Assembly (NCBI RefSeq): GCF_000499845.2
Contig: NC_023756.2
Coordinates: forward strand, 33,750,763 to 33,814,762
Reading direction: 5' to 3'
From: Phaseolus vulgaris
Lineage: Eukaryota > Streptophyta > Magnoliopsida > Fabales > Fabaceae
Length of the DNA stretch: 64,000 nt
The translations under genes were made by a program, and so were the position numbers. Below are positions 44,703-56,751 of the stretch, piece by piece (positions within the stretch are counted from its first letter, which is position 1; each line of letters starts with the position of its first letter). The notes beneath the pieces are model-generated. The model ran no database searches, was not told the DNA's origin, and saw nothing but the letters and a program-made list of their open reading frames with translations.

Positions 44703-44992
44703 CATTACATAAAAATAAAAATAATTAATTTATATTGACTAAATTAAATATTATTTTAAAAATTAAAAAACTTATTAATATCTAAATTGATTTATATTAT
44801 TGATAAATAGTTTATAATTAGTATTTAATTAGTTATCAAGGTTTAACTATCAACTTTAGAATTTAGATGCTTTAGAATTTAGATGATTGGTGACTAAAAC
44901 TTAATACTTAATTAAATACTAATTTAAAATTATTTATCAATAGTAGAAATTAATTATGTTTTATAAATATTTTTTAACATGTTTATCAATAA
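44703..44992. mobile_element. Foldback MITE, copy 4
   Basis: Inverted words AATTTATATTGACTAAATTAA, ATAAATAGTTTATAATTAGT and ACTAATTTAAAATTATTTAT (right arm) surround the centre AACTATCAACTTTAGAATTTA. The order resembles copy 1. Ends are not sharp. Confidence 0.45.
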
Positions 44993-46091
44993 GTGAAAAA
45001 AAAAAAGAGAAGAAAAGTTAATAAAACCACCATGAGAGATTATTCATAAATTTGGTCTTTAAAGTTGTAGGTTGTAGTGAAAACTTAAAAATGAAAATGA
45101 TGAAGTTAATGATTTAAGAGAACATTGTGATTTGCCAAATTTATCTAATGATGAAAACTTTGATGAAGAAAAACTGTTTTACCATTTACATATTAGCAAA
45201 ACTTAAACAACATGAAAATATTTTCTTACCATAACAATAACATTAATACTTGCAAATGAATTTCAAGTAAGACTAAATAAGAATAAAAAAAATTATAAAA
45301 ACTTGCAAAAGGAGATTCTGAAACTAAGAGTTGGAGACAAGTCTTCTTTAGAATAGGTAGGAAATTTCTTGCAAAATATAATTTGAAATGAAAAAATTAT
45401 ATCAAAATAACAATGATAATTTATTAAGATTAATATAAATGGTTGCAGAATTTGATGTGATAATGCAAGATCATGTGTCAGGTGCATTCAAAATTATCAA
45501 ATTCATTATCATTATCTTGGGAATAAAATTCAAAAAGATTTTATCTCCATTTTGGCCAACACCATTACAATTTCCATAAAAAAAATTATTAAAGAAGCAA
45601 ACTATTTTTCTACGAAGCTTTATTCTACTTTTGATGTGAGTCATAAAATCAAATGACTCGTGTTTAATATATCAATTAATAAAATAAAAAAATTGTAAAA
45701 TACTTTTTAGAATTTCGAAAAGGGATGGCACTTCTAGGTTAGGAGTTTTAATGAATTATAAGAAGTGTTGAAATCTCTTAATCTTAATATTGATTATGGG
45801 TTAGGGTTATGATAATAACTCTATAAAAGGAAAGCACCAAAAGAGTTCATAAGTGTTTTCTTCAAATTAAATACTAGAGCTTTGTATATTCGTGCTTGTT
45901 GTGCTCGTAATCTTTCTTCTATTGGTATGACCCATTCTTACATTAAGTTGTTTCATTTTTTGGAGTAGTTCAAGCCATATTTTCCAGTTCTCTGATGAAT
46001 AAAAAAGTGGATAATTTTGCTCGATAATGTTCATAGGTTAACAATAAAATCCTTGTCTAATACTCGTTGGGAAAATCAAAGGCAATTGTTT
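44993..46091. other. AT-rich intergenic, nothing recognised
   Basis: I see no gene, RNA or mobile-element ends in this stretch. Confidence 0.4.
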
Positions 46092-46392
46092 CCTGCATCC
46101 AAACCCAATTTCATGTGAAAAGACGAAAATGCCCTTAAAAAATGGGGTACAATAAAAATACATTCCAGACCTCCTTTTCCAGAACACAATAATCTATTCC
46201 GGATCTACTTTTCCGTAATGCATTATTTTCAATTCTAGATTTTCTTATCCATAGTGTAATTTTGATTTTTGTTTCCAGAACACAATAATCTCATCTGGAT
46301 CTACTTTTCCAAAATATATTTTTTACAATTCCAGATTTTCATTTCCGGAATAAAGGGCATTTTCAGAATTTGAAAATTTTGTTGGGTGCAGG
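46092..46392. mobile_element. MITE with CCTGCAYCCAA termini
   Basis: The left end CCTGCATCCAA and inner GAAAATGCCCTT are mirrored on the right by AAGGGCATTTTC and TTGGGTGCAGG. The interior repeats CCAGA/CCGGAT words (CAATAATCTATTCCGGATC and CAATAATCTCATCTGGATC). The layout resembles the MITE at 37847, with a different interior. Confidence 0.65.
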
Positions 46393-46469
46393 TTTAAAAA
46401 TGTTGGGTGTAGGAAGTCTTTGCCAAAATCAAATTAAAAGTGTTTTAAGCTATTGGATTTCAAGGTTCT

Positions 46470-46707
46470 TGATACAACAAGGCCCAACAATAATAGGCCC
46501 AAACGTCAGATTATTAAGCCCAAATGGATTAAAGATTACATTATGTAATTAATCAGATGTTATTAGAAAGATTATGAAACAATGTAAGGCCAGGTTGGCC
46601 CATACAACTTCTATTTAGGTCAGTTTTCAACAGTAATGAAGGAGGAAGAATTTTGATGTTACCCTAGTGTTCAATTATCTTAGTGTAGCCGTAGAAGGAG
46701 TCTATCA
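46470..46707 (+). repeat. 5' LTR of element D
   Basis: It starts TGATACAACAAGGCCC and ends TCTATCA. It is nearly identical to 51365-51603, with only a handful of differences by eye. Confidence 0.9.
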
Positions 46708-46709
46708 AT

Positions 46710-46723
46710 TGGTGCTTTCATTG
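46710..46723 (+). promoter_or_regulatory. Primer-binding site of element D
   Basis: TGGTGCTTTCATTG begins two bases after the LTR, in the canonical position. The primer tRNA is not identified. Confidence 0.6.
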
Positions 46724-46732
46724 ACTTTCCCA

Positions 46733-47596
46733 ATGCCTCCTCCTAAACCCCAAACCAAAGACCTAGAAGAAATTCTACAATCCATTCAAGAACGTTTGTC
46801 ATGTATTCAGGTGCAGATGGAAGATAATCACAACCGTCAGGCAGCCATGAAGACACATAATGATTCTGTTCAATCCACCCTCACCTTCCTCATGAATCAA
46901 AGTCCCTCCACACACCCCGATGAAAACACAAGTCACCCCCCTGGCAGCACCCAATATAATAGCAACCCCTTTCCCAATATCCGGCCACCCAAACTCCAAT
47001 TAGCCTCTTTTGAAGGCCCTGAACCTCTAGATTGGCTTTTCCAAGCAGAGTAGTATTTTGCATTTTATCAAATTCCACCTGAACTAAGGATTTCTATGGT
47101 AGCTTTTCACATGAAGGGAGAGGCTCTCAACTGGTTTAAATGGTTGCATCAAAACAAACTTATCACGGACTGGACTTCCTTCACTCAAGCCTTGGAACTA
47201 CGTTTTTGACCGTCCACCTACACTAACCATCAAGCAGAATTATTCAAACTCCAGCAAACTACCACGGTAACAGATTATCAATCCCGTTTTGAGAAATTAT
47301 GTAACTGCGTAGTTGGACTCAACCCTGATATTATATTTAATTGCTTTATTTTGGGACTCCAACCTGAAATCCGCAGAGAACTCTCCATCCTCAACCCATA
47401 TTTTGTATCCCAAGCCATTGGTCTAGCCAAACTCATTGAGGACAAACATCGTGACTCCAAACCTAGACCCCAACGTTTTCTTACCCCCTAAACAACCCAT
47501 CCTACCACCAACTTCCCCATATTGCCTAGCAACAAATCCACTGTCAACCATCAAATAAATCATCCCTTGCCCATTAAATGCCTCACACCAACCTAG
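46733..47596 (+). pseudogene. Element D gag
   Basis: From MPPPKPQTKDLEEIL a helix-rich start is followed by PPKLQLASFEGPEPLDWLF and the gag core (MVAFHMKGEALNWFKW, TVTDYQSRFEKLCN, FILGLQPEIRREL). In-frame stops occur at about 47051, 47207 and 47489. Gag would build the particle. Confidence 0.82.
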
Positions 47597-48398
47597 TTGC
47601 AAGAACGTCGTGTCATTGGTTTATGTTACATCTGTGATGAGAAATTTACCCCAGGGCATAGATGCACCACTTCTCGTTTCCTACTTCTCTTCGATGACTC
47701 AGACACCACCTTAGAAACTGTAGAGAATGCACCCACAAACACTGAATTCCCAAACACCATCCATTTTCATTTATCACCCCAAGCCCTCACAGACAACACA
47801 TCTCCCAAAACTCTAAAATTTACTGGAACCATCCACAACCTGCCTGTAAATCCAAGCCCCCCCTTGTCAGTGATGGTAGGAAACGGGGCCTTCATACAAT
47901 GCCAAGGGATATGCCCCTTAGTGGAAATCTCTCTTCAAACTTCTACATTCACCGTTCCTTTCTACCTATTACCTATTGAAGGAGCAGATGTAGTTTTGGG
48001 TATTGAATGATTGTGCACTCTAGGGCCTATTCAGGTAGATTTCTCTATACCCAACATTGTTTTCACCCACCAGAACAAACAAACCACCTTACAAGCTGCC
48101 ACTCCATCTACCCCAACTTCAACCACCTACCACAAATTTTCTCAATACTATCCACTCATTCCATTGCATCCCTTCACCTGCTTTCAATAGACAACAATCC
48201 TATTCCATCAGTGACCTTGGACTCTGGCCTACAAAACCCATCATCTCCATTATATTCCCTTCCTTTTTCCATTCAGTCCATTCTTCTACAAAACAAAACA
48301 ATCTTTCAAAAACCCAAAGGTTTACCACCACCTAGACCACATGACCACCACATGCCCCTTTTGCCTCATACCCCACCCATTAATGTTAAACCATATCG
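47597..48398 (+). pseudogene. Element D zinc knuckle, partial protease and linker to RT
   Basis: LCYICDEKFTPGHRC is the zinc region. The protease should then show a D-[ST]-G active site. Instead the reading passes from TIHNLPVNP straight into LSVMVGNGAFIQCQG and the second motif VVLGIE, so the active-site block seems to have been deleted. A stop follows, and the linker to RT continues in other frames. Confidence 0.72.
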
Positions 48399-49240
48399 TT
48401 GTCCCTACTCCCACAAGGAAATTATAACCAACTCATCTCTGAGATGCTTCAAGAGGGTATCATTAGACCCAACACAAGCCCTTTTTCTTCCCCTGTCCTC
48501 CTCATAAAAAAAAATGGTAGTTGGCGCTTTTGTGTTGACTACAGAGCCTTAAATGCAGCCACCATCCGTGACCGCTTGCCCATCCCTACCATTGATGAAT
48601 TGCTCGATGAACTAGGCTCAGCTACTGTTTTCACTAAGATTGTTTTATACTCAGGGTATCATCAAATTTGACTTATTCCTCAAGACACTCAGAAATCAGC
48701 TTTTAGAACCATTGATGGACATTACGAATTTTTAGTCATGCCTTTCGGATTTCCTAATGCGCCCTCCACTTTTCAGGCAGCCATGAATGACCTTTCAAAC
48801 CTTATTTACGGTGGTTTGTCATTGTTTTCTTTGATGATATTTTGATTTATAGTCCCAATTTGTAGGAACATATTGTGCACTTAAAGATTATCTTAGAAGT
48901 TCACACTAAGAAATTTTTTGCTAACTTATCTAAGTGCAGTTTTGCCACTTCTCAAGTAAATTATTTGGGTCATATCATTTCGGCTAAAGGAGTAGCCCCT
49001 GATCCAGAAAAAGTGATTGCCATACACAATTGGTCGCAACCATGTTCACTCACGGAATTACGTGGTTTTCTCGGTCTCACAAGATTTTGTAGAAAGTTTT
49101 TTATCATTACGCCACTCTCACCGCTCCTCTCACCGATTTGTTGCATAATCAAAAATTTACATGGAGTGTCTCGGCTTAGGAGGCCTTTACAGAATTAAAA
49201 TTACAAATATCTCAAGTTCCTACACTACACCTATCGGATT
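48399..49240 (+). pseudogene. Element D reverse transcriptase
   Basis: Readable blocks are [20 protein letters not shown], then [42 protein letters not shown] and, in another frame, FDDILIYS, where the catalytic pair is intact. NYLGHIISAKGVAPDPEKV follows. Frameshifts near 48400 and 48810 and stops near 48669 and 48864 break it. Confidence 0.82.
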
Positions 49241-51006
49241 TTTCCTTGCCTTTTGTTGTGGAAACAGACGCGTCTGCAGTAGCCGTGGGGGCTGTACTCA
49301 GCCAAAAGGAGCACCCGCTATCCTTCTTTAGGAAGAAAATGTGTCCAAGACTCCAAGCTTCATCAGTGTATGTCCGAGAGATGTATGCAATCACAGAAGC
49401 AGTACAAAAATGGCGTCAGTACTTGTTAGGGCAACACTTCAAAATAATCACAGATCAAAAAAGTTTAAATACACTTCAGTCACAAACAATACAAACTCCA
49501 GAACAAAAAAAATGGATATCAAAGTTACAGGGATATGATTTCCAAATTCTATACCGACCTGGTAAAAACAATGTGGTTGCGGATGCTCTCTCACGCCAAG
49601 ACACATATCCACCTTCAATTTTGCTTGCACTCTCGTTGCCAATACCATTGTTGTTTGAAGAGTTACAACAATTTTATTCCATCATAGAAGGAACAACATT
49701 AGTTGACTCTTGCACTAAAGATACACAAAGACCCAGTCTCTTCTCGGTCCGTCATGATCTACTTTTCTTTCGTCACCAAGTGTTTCTTCCAGATACCAAC
49801 AATTTCAGAAACTGCATCCTCCAAGAACTACATGAATCGCCCACAGCGGGTCATTCCGGCATTAAACCCACCCTCGCTCGCATTGTTGCTGCCTTCTACT
49901 GGCTGGGGTGGACTAGAGATGTCAAGAACTACATTCAACAATGCACCACATGTCAGCGTAACAAGTATTTGCCAACAAAGCCCCATGGATTACTCCAACC
50001 CCCTTCATTACCAAATCAAGTGTGGGAAGATTTATCAATGGATTTTATAACACACTTACCCGCCTCAGTAGGTCACTCAGTGATATGGGTCATATGTGAT
50101 CGCCTCACGAAGTATGCTCACTTTCTGGCACTTCCCAAACAGTTCAATGCCCAGCAACTTGCCAAGCGATTCTCGGTGGAGATTTTTCGTCTTCATGGGT
50201 TGCCAAAAACCATTGTCTCAAACCGAGATCCCCTATTTGTATGCACTTTCTGGGAACACCTATTCAAGGCACAAGGCATAACATTAAAGTTCAGTTTTGC
50301 TTACCATCCGCAAACAGATGGGCAAACAAAAGTTCTTAATCGAAGTTTGGAAGATTACCTACGATGCTTTGCTGGCGAACACCCTCACACTTGGTTCCAA
50401 TATTTGCATCTAGCATAACTTTGGCATAATACGACTTACCATTCTGCCATTGGAACCTCACCGTTCCATGCTTTGTACGAAAGACAACCTCCCACTGCCC
50501 TAGATCTGTTGCACAGTCCACGCTTAGACACCACCGTTGCTGATTTATTGCACCAACATGCGTTGGTTCTCCACGCCCTCAAACAAAATCTTCGTCGGGC
50601 CCGTCAACGAATGTGCGACCAAGCTAACCGCCACCGATTCGAACGCTCTTTTAACCCCGATGATTGGGTATGGATACGTCTTCAACCTCACCGCCAGCAA
50701 TCGGTGGAGCATCGTACATGTTCGAAGCTCGACCCTCGTTACTCGAGGCCTTATCAAGTACTCCACCGCATTGGCGCTATGGCCTATGAACTCCGTTTAC
50801 CAACCACCTCGCGAGTACACCCGGTATTTCATGTATCCCTCCTCCGTGCTTTCAAAGGAACCCATGTAGCCACTGATATTCATTCACTCTCTCACGTGGA
50901 TAGGGACTCGCCAAAATCTTTGAATACGCCCACGCCTAACCCCAAAAGCCTTTCAAATGACCAACCACTTCACTCACCTTTGAAACCCCTTCAGAAGAGC
51001 AATTAA
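49241..51006 (+). pseudogene. Element D RNase H and integrase
   Basis: RNase H begins FVVETDASAVAVGAVL and continues through IITDQKSLNTL and [14 protein letters not shown]. The integrase zinc finger follows (HESPTAGHSGIKPTLAR, CTTCQRNK). In the core, the second Asp site reads VSNRDPLF and the Glu site reads HPQTDGQTKVLNRS, so two of the three catalytic acids are changed (D to N, E to K). A stop lies at 50418. The C-terminal part (RPYQVLHRIGAMAYELRLP) ends at 51006. Confidence 0.86.
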
Positions 51007-51364
51007 TGCCCTCACCTAACTCTGCACCACGTCACTCAAAACTTTCCAACCAACATTTAATAGCCCCACCTAACCCTGCAGATTTTTTAAACCCACCATT
51101 AAGTCACTCACCTAACTCTCTGCCCCAACCACCCATTCCAACCACTCACCAAAGGCCACGTAATGACCACACTACAGATTCCCAAATCCAAGACTTCACT
51201 CCTAACAATTCTATAACGTTCCAAAACAGTCCACAAATAGGCCAGCCCAATGTTCACCCTTCACACCCAACACATCCTCAAGCCCAATCCAATAATTACT
51301 CTTCAGCCTAAACCAATCCAACCACTCACTTTAAGGACAAAGTGCTGGAACCGGCGAATGGTAT
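51007..51364 (+). other. 3' untranslated region of element D
   Basis: It is Pro- and Ser-rich in translation and may be a degraded C-terminal tail of the polyprotein, but no domain is recognised. Confidence 0.45.
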
Positions 51365-51603
51365 TGATACAACAAGGCCCAACAATAATAGGCCCAAACG
51401 TCAAATTATTAAGCCCAAATGGATGAAAGATTACATTATGTAATTAATCAAGTGTTATTAGAAAGATTATGAAACAATGTAAGGCCAGGTTGGCCCATAC
51501 AACTTCTATTTAGGTCAGTTTTCAACAGTAATGAAGGAGGAAGAATTTTGATGTTACCCTAGTGTTCAATTATCTTAGTGTAGTCGTAGAAGAAGCCTAT
51601 TCA
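51365..51603 (+). repeat. 3' LTR of element D
   Basis: It starts TGATACAACAAGGCCC and ends CTATTCA, followed by ATTCT, which nearly repeats the GTTCT before the 5' LTR. Confidence 0.9.
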
Positions 51604-53188
51604 ATTCTCAATTAAGATTGACTCTCACGGTATTGTATAAATTTTATGTGTCAAGTAGAGCAGTTAAATTATGCTCGCACCGTAGAAAATTGGAGCTCTG
51701 AACAGTGGCAGGAGCTTAGCCGTTAAATGTGTTGTTCTTCAGTGCAGTTTTGTTGTGGAGCCGTTTTGAATCGGCGAGGAAGTTTCGAATCAAGTGGGCC
51801 TGCGAGGACTGGGATTCTTCCTTTTCGTATTTGATTTTCAACTCGATGATTGATTTCGTGTTGATTGAGGACTGGTTCTTGGATGCTCATGAGAGTGTTT
51901 TGATTTGTTGGGTGAAAATGTTGGAGAACATTTTTCTGTACTACAATATTTTTGAACTGTAGAAAATCTCACAATGGCATCCGATTTCCACAGAAAGGCG
52001 CGCAGATCACAACAATCTTCAAGTAACCATAAAACTTTTTTTTCTCCAATTTTTCAAATAGTTTTGGGAGTATGATATGATCAAGAATTTTCATAGATGA
52101 ATAAGGATAAGTGTTCGTTTCCTGCAAGTTAAACAGGTGAGGTGGGGTAGAGGATTTGATTTTATGATTTTTTTTTGTCCAATGTGGGTCGTTTGGAGAA
52201 TGAATTGGATCATATTCATATTTGGTAATATGAAACTCAATGTTAATCTTCCGAGATACAGAATATCAGAGCCCATTTCAAACATGGAGGGAAGAAAACC
52301 ACAAGTATGAAAAAAGGGAGAAGAAATATAAGGAGATATGGAAGGAAAAGAAAAGGAAATAATCTTTTGTTGAAAAAGTGGGGTCCTTATCTCAAGATAA
52401 ATGGAAGGTCCTATTATAGAAACTAAGGAACAACTCTTACCGTGGATGGAAAATAGTGTGATAGGCCACATATGTTATTGAATTTGGATTACATCAGGTA
52501 TGCGGGGAATTTATTAAGGGAGGCATGTACATGATAAAAGTGAGATATGTGGGGCATAACTTGGTTCTATTAACATTAAAAGAAGGAGAACAGATTGAGG
52601 AAAAGATACAATAATTTGAAAGTGTTTTTGAACTAATTGATCAATGCTCAAAGATGTATCTAGTGGGCCATAAAATAGTTTGGGTAAGGTGTGGTCTTCC
52701 TACTTCTCTGTGGAATAAGGATTGCTTCTCAAAAGTGTTAGCTGAAGTAGCTTCTCTGTTTTCCATTGATAAATCCACAAAGGCTTGGGAAAATATTAGT
52801 ATGCAAGGCTTCAAGTAAGATTACTTAGGAGTTGTAGTGCAAGGCTAGCAAAAGGCATGAAGATTAACTGGCATGTTTATAGCATTAATATAGAATAGGA
52901 GAGTTTAAGCAGTAACAGAGGCCTTTGCAACTGTCCTTGTAATCACTTTAATTCGGCCCATAGTAAATCATCTTTGAATTCAGTTGTTGAGGGGAATTTG
53001 TTCTCTGATTCTTAGAACAACAATAATGATGATGAAAATGCATCTTAACGGGGAGGAAGGAGGACCAGTAAGTGCTCGCGGTTGTGGGGGGCAACAATCA
53101 CCAGAGGTGACTTTAGAGGGAGAAGAACAGGCAAATGTCAACCTCGATTCCATTTAAGGAGTCTTCTACGAAAGCAAAGAAAAGTCAA
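51604..53188 (+). pseudogene. LINE H: 5' UTR and ORF1 half of another L1-type LINE
   Basis: After about 370 bp of possible 5' UTR, MASDFHRKARRSQQ at 51974 looks like a LINE ORF1 start. Later blocks are GNMKLNVNLPRYR near 52210 (RNA-recognition-like region) and VWVRCGLPTSLWNKDCFSKV near 52680 (DUF4283 type, with ENISMQGF after it). Many stops break the frame. No endonuclease or RT follows; element F begins instead. It appears to be a different LINE from E. Confidence 0.7.
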
Positions 53189-53189
53189 G

Positions 53190-53836
53190 TGCCACACATG
53201 TGCTCACCTTTAACCTAGATTCTAGAAGACTCCCCCATGTACTCACATTTGACCTAGTTTCTATAAGCTTGTAGTTATTTACACCCCTACCATTCCTCTC
53301 TTCCTCTCCAAGGCACTCATATCTATAAATAGGGTGTCTCCCTCTTGTAAAACACATTGAATTTTGAAGTAAAGAAACTTTACTTGAGTAAGTCTAGAGT
53401 GTTCCTATACTTTCTCTGAGTGGCGACTCCATCCTCACTCATCTTGGAGCTTTCTCCCCCAAGTGACACGATCCCTCTTCATTTCTCTCGACTCCCTAAG
53501 CTTCCTCTACTCCTTACTCTTTTCTCTTCAATTCCACCATTACTCTTCTTTTCTTTTGTTCATTGTCTCTTTAATTGTTCCGCCATTTTATCTTCTTTTT
53601 CAATTTGGTTTCTTCATTCCTTTGTCTTCCTTTATTTTCCGCCATCATCATCATCATCTTAGTAATTTTGTTTCTCTTTTGCTCTTTTGAAGAGAACCTT
53701 CACACTTACTTAACAACTTGGTTAAGTTCGTGTCCATTGACAATCTTCATTGAGTTTCACCTATCATTGTTAATCAAAATCATAATCCAAGTGAAAATCC
53801 TAAAAATATGTGCAATCCTAAAATCAACACCCATTA
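53190..53836 (+). repeat. 5' LTR of element F (5'-truncated)
   Basis: Similarity to the right LTR starts at about 53190 (TGCCAC.CATGTGCTCACC) and ends at ...CCCATTA. The missing part is the region from TGATATGACC onward. A TATA box (CTATAAATAG near 53326) is present. Confidence 0.85.
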
Positions 53837-53838
53837 TA

Positions 53839-53851
53839 TGGTATTCAGAGC
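53839..53851 (+). promoter_or_regulatory. Primer-binding site of element F (initiator Met type)
   Basis: TGGTATTCAGAGC equals the iMet site TGGTATCAGAGC with one inserted T. It lies two bases after the LTR. Confidence 0.78.
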
Positions 53852-54858
53852 ATGGTTATTTTGTGCTTAAATTTTTTTCTAGGTTGATTTTTGCTTTACA
53901 ATTTCACCACATTTTAATTATGTCTTTCTTTTTCTGCACTTTACATTCCTTGTCATTTCAATTTAGCCTTTAAATTCCTTGTCATTTCAATTCAACCTTT
54001 AAATTCCTTGTCATTGCAATTCAGCCTTTAAGTTCTTTGTCATTTACAATTCCGTTTTTTATTCATTAAGTAATTTAAATTCTGCTTTTAAATTCCTAGT
54101 GTCATTTAAATTTTACTTTTGCCTTTTGCTAGATCCATAATATTCTTAGTGTTCTAGGAGTATTAATTCCATTTTGCTTATTCGATTTTAATTGTGAAGA
54201 ACTAAAAAAAATATAAGTTGTTTGAGTAGTGGTTGACTTAATTTCAAATATAGAGTGCAAGTGTTCATATGAATTGAATCTCAATCCAAAATCATTTTCG
54301 AAAATTGAAAAGTGAATTAAAAATATTCATGAAAAAGAATATGGAAATTTTGAATCCATAAAAGCAAAGAAAATTTAAGTGCATTCACATTTCAAAATTT
54401 AAATTGCTAAAATTAGGGATTCTATTTGTGTGGCAAATTGTTCTTCATAACTGTGGAATTTTATCCTTCTTGCTTTCACAATTTCTAAAATATAAAACTT
54501 CATAGTTAAATTCTTAGTAAGTCCCCTTGAGTCGTAAAAGTGCTTTTGTTGTTTGTGTTGTTAAAAGTTTTGACTTCATATGGATTCAACTTTGGTTTAG
54601 CTTTACTTCTTTAATCTTTTCTTGCTTATCTTTAAATTTTTGTAAGTTTTGTGTAGTCCTTTTTGAGTGAGTGATAAGAGTTTTGACCTCTTTCACTTGA
54701 AATTTTCTCGCAAATGTGGGCTCTTGGAATTTGGGAACCTTTCTTTTTTAGTGAACATTAACCTTTTTCATCATTTTTCTTAAAAGTCGAGTGATACACG
54801 TGAGTGAGTGAATTAATTGTTAATTAAACTAATCGTTTGATTTTGTTTGTACACAATT
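53852..54858 (+). other. Leader of element F
   Basis: About 1 kb lies between primer site and gag without a supported gene. Near 53940-54060 the phrase AATTCCTTGTCATTTCAATT with CAGCCTTTAA is repeated four to five times in about 30-bp steps. Confidence 0.6.
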
Positions 54859-55188
54859 ATGGCTCACTTGTCATCCGGAGAGTCTTCCAACCCACTTTCT
54901 CCCAAAAGGGAAAACTTAATGGTGGAGCTTGAAGAGACTAAGAGGAGCTTGGTTCAAAGAGAGAAGGATATGCGAAAAATGATTGAGAGGCTTCAAATGC
55001 TAGAAGAATCACAAGAGAGGCAAACCCGACAAAGAAGATGGGAGCCTAGAAGAGCCATAAGGTATTAAAGACATTATGGAAGTCAAGAGGAAGATGATGA
55101 AGAACGGAGAGGGCACAATTATGAAGAGAGAAGCCATCATCATCAACAACACAAAAAGACATTGCCTTTTGTAAATTTACCTAGTTTG
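54859..55188 (+). pseudogene. Element F gag, N-terminal part
   Basis: From MAHLSSGESSNPLSPKR a coiled-coil segment follows (LEETKRSLVQREKDMRKM, IERLQMLEESQERQ). There is a stop at 55066, then a His/Glu-rich reading (HHHQQHKKTLPFVNLPS) up to the CACTA insertion. Gag resumes at 57762. Confidence 0.75.
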
Positions 55189-55324
55189 AATCACCACAAG
55201 AAAAAATGATTTTAACAGGGGTTTATTTTTACAATATCCAAGGTTAAAACCTCTATTAAGTCATTTGTCCAGGGTTCTAGTTTTCCCCACTAAACCATCC
55301 ATGGGGAACGTGTTCCCCAGGGTT

Positions 55325-55485
55325 TTTTAAACATCAAGAAATGTCTTTCAGAACCTCTATTAAATACCACGTGTTTAAGAACTTCCATAAGATACCATGG
55401 ACTTCAAAACCTCCATTACATTCCATGGGTTTAAGAACCTTCGTAAAATACCGTGAGTTTCAAAATTTCCGTAAAATGACTTGTC
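55325..55485. repeat. Left subterminal repeats of the CACTA element
   Basis: About five units of roughly 32 bp follow the pattern AACCTCCATTA..TACCATG and TTTAAGAACCTTCGTAA. Such subterminal arrays are transposase-binding sites in CACTA elements. Confidence 0.65.
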
Positions 55486-55839
55486 ATCTGAAATAACCTC
55501 CAACCCCATTTTCCACCATCTTTAACGATCCTCCTGGCTTTTCTCTTCCACTGTATACACACTGCTCTTCGACATAGGCTCAATAGCCGTCGACGACAGT
55601 CTTAGCAAGGAATCACAATTAAGCAACACTTATGCCTATTATATCTAAGGAGAAGAAACACTAAATAAGGCATTATCTTCTTCTTACACCAATATTGTTT
55701 CTATTGAACTTAAAGCTTTGATATCTCCAAATCCATGAAGATTTCTTGAAGATTTGGTTGCTGCTTGTGGGCATGGGTTCTGGGTATATTAGAATTTGTC
55801 AATCAACTCTTAGTTTAATCCAAAACTAGATGAATCAAG

Positions 55840-56751
55840 TTCTTTAAAAAGAAAAGTGTTTTTCAAAATAGTGAAAAACAACCTGTTGATTTATCGTTTC
55901 AATAAGTTATTTTACACTTAGTGGTTTTGAAAAGGATTTGAAAAAAGCTGAAATTGGTTGACCTAACAGTCTAGGCCAATTTTGAATCGATTGTTTTTTG
56001 AAAAATCTTAACAGAATTTGTTAAGTCTGGTAAATTTGTTTTTCATGATTCTAAACTATTTTGGACCTTGATTAAAAGTCTTAAACGACTATTTTTTAGA
56101 CTATATAAATGGTGTTTACATCTCTGAAGAAAAGAGATCATATTACCAAAAAGATTAAAGTTTTTCAAGATTGCAAGATTGTTTAAGGCTTTGCTTTGGT
56201 TAAGAGTGTTGTAATCCTTCTGTATCAGGTGTGATCTTTCCTGTTCTTACTTGTATTCGTTTCATATTTGTAAAACTTGTAAGGTACTGGTGTCTATCTG
56301 GTGTCTATATTCAGAGGGTGCTCTGACTTGTAGTGAATTGTGTATCAAAGAGGGTGAGTGTTCTTGAAGGGCTCAAGATCACCTCTTTGGTGTTTGTGTT
56401 TTGTAATCTAGGTTTGATTACATAGTGGAATACCCAGTGGTTTCTGGGGACTGGATGTAGCTCTTGGTGTAAGAGTGAACCAGTATACATTTGGTTGTGT
56501 GATTCTCTCTTTCCCTAATCTCTATTATATCTGTTTTAAAGTTGTTTTTATAAACTGCTGATAAAAACAACCGGTTGAATCACAAAAACAACCGGTTGAT
56601 TTTCTGGAAATCAACTAAAACAGTTTTGTAACTTGAGCATTTTCATTCCTTTGGCTTTGATTCTTCATTGTCTTTCTCCACACCTTCAAAGTTGGCAAAA
56701 AACATTTAGAAACAATTCACCCTCCTCTTGTTTCAGGCCTACAATTCTAAC
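55840..56751 (-). repeat. LTR-like dispersed repeat (copy 2) inside the CACTA element
   Basis: On the minus strand it starts TGTTAGAATTGTAGGCCTG. It contains two AACAACCGGTTGA words near 56570-56600. It matches 42694-43100 in the opposite orientation. The left limit is uncertain. A solo LTR is the likeliest explanation. Confidence 0.5.

Larger units (their letters stand above)
46470..51603 (+). mobile_element. Element D: decayed Ty3/gypsy retrotransposon
   Basis: Short LTRs of 238 and 239 bp (46470-46707 and 51365-51603) enclose gag, protease, RT, RNase H and integrase readings on the plus strand. Flanking bases are GTTCT and ATTCT, a 5-bp duplication with one change. The primer site reads TGGTGCTTTCATTG, common in plant Ty3/gypsy elements, though I cannot name its tRNA. 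There are many stops and frameshifts. The gag zinc region (CYICDEKFTPGHRC) and lack of a readable chromodomain leave the lineage open. Confidence 0.88.

Noticed and set aside
45720..46090. Possible host exon or copia 5' end near a TATAAAAGG box at about 45822
   Set aside because: No open frame of useful length follows and no family motif is seen.
48007..48507. Plus-strand open frames of 166 and 92 codons in D
   Set aside because: They are parts of the frameshifted protease-RT linker of the polyprotein and not separate genes.
51006..51311. A Pro/Ser-rich 101-codon frame before D's 3' LTR
   Set aside because: It is low-complexity with no relatives seen; probably the degraded polyprotein tail.
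46470..51603. Possible integrated plant pararetrovirus
   Set aside because: Paired LTRs, a primer site, integrase and the Ty3/gypsy gene order show an ordinary retrotransposon; no movement-protein reading was found.
53420..53973. Hydrophobic open frames in F's left LTR, similar to ones at 60009-60378
   Set aside because: They recur because the LTR is repeated; CT-rich LTR sequence gives Ser/Leu/Phe-rich translations.
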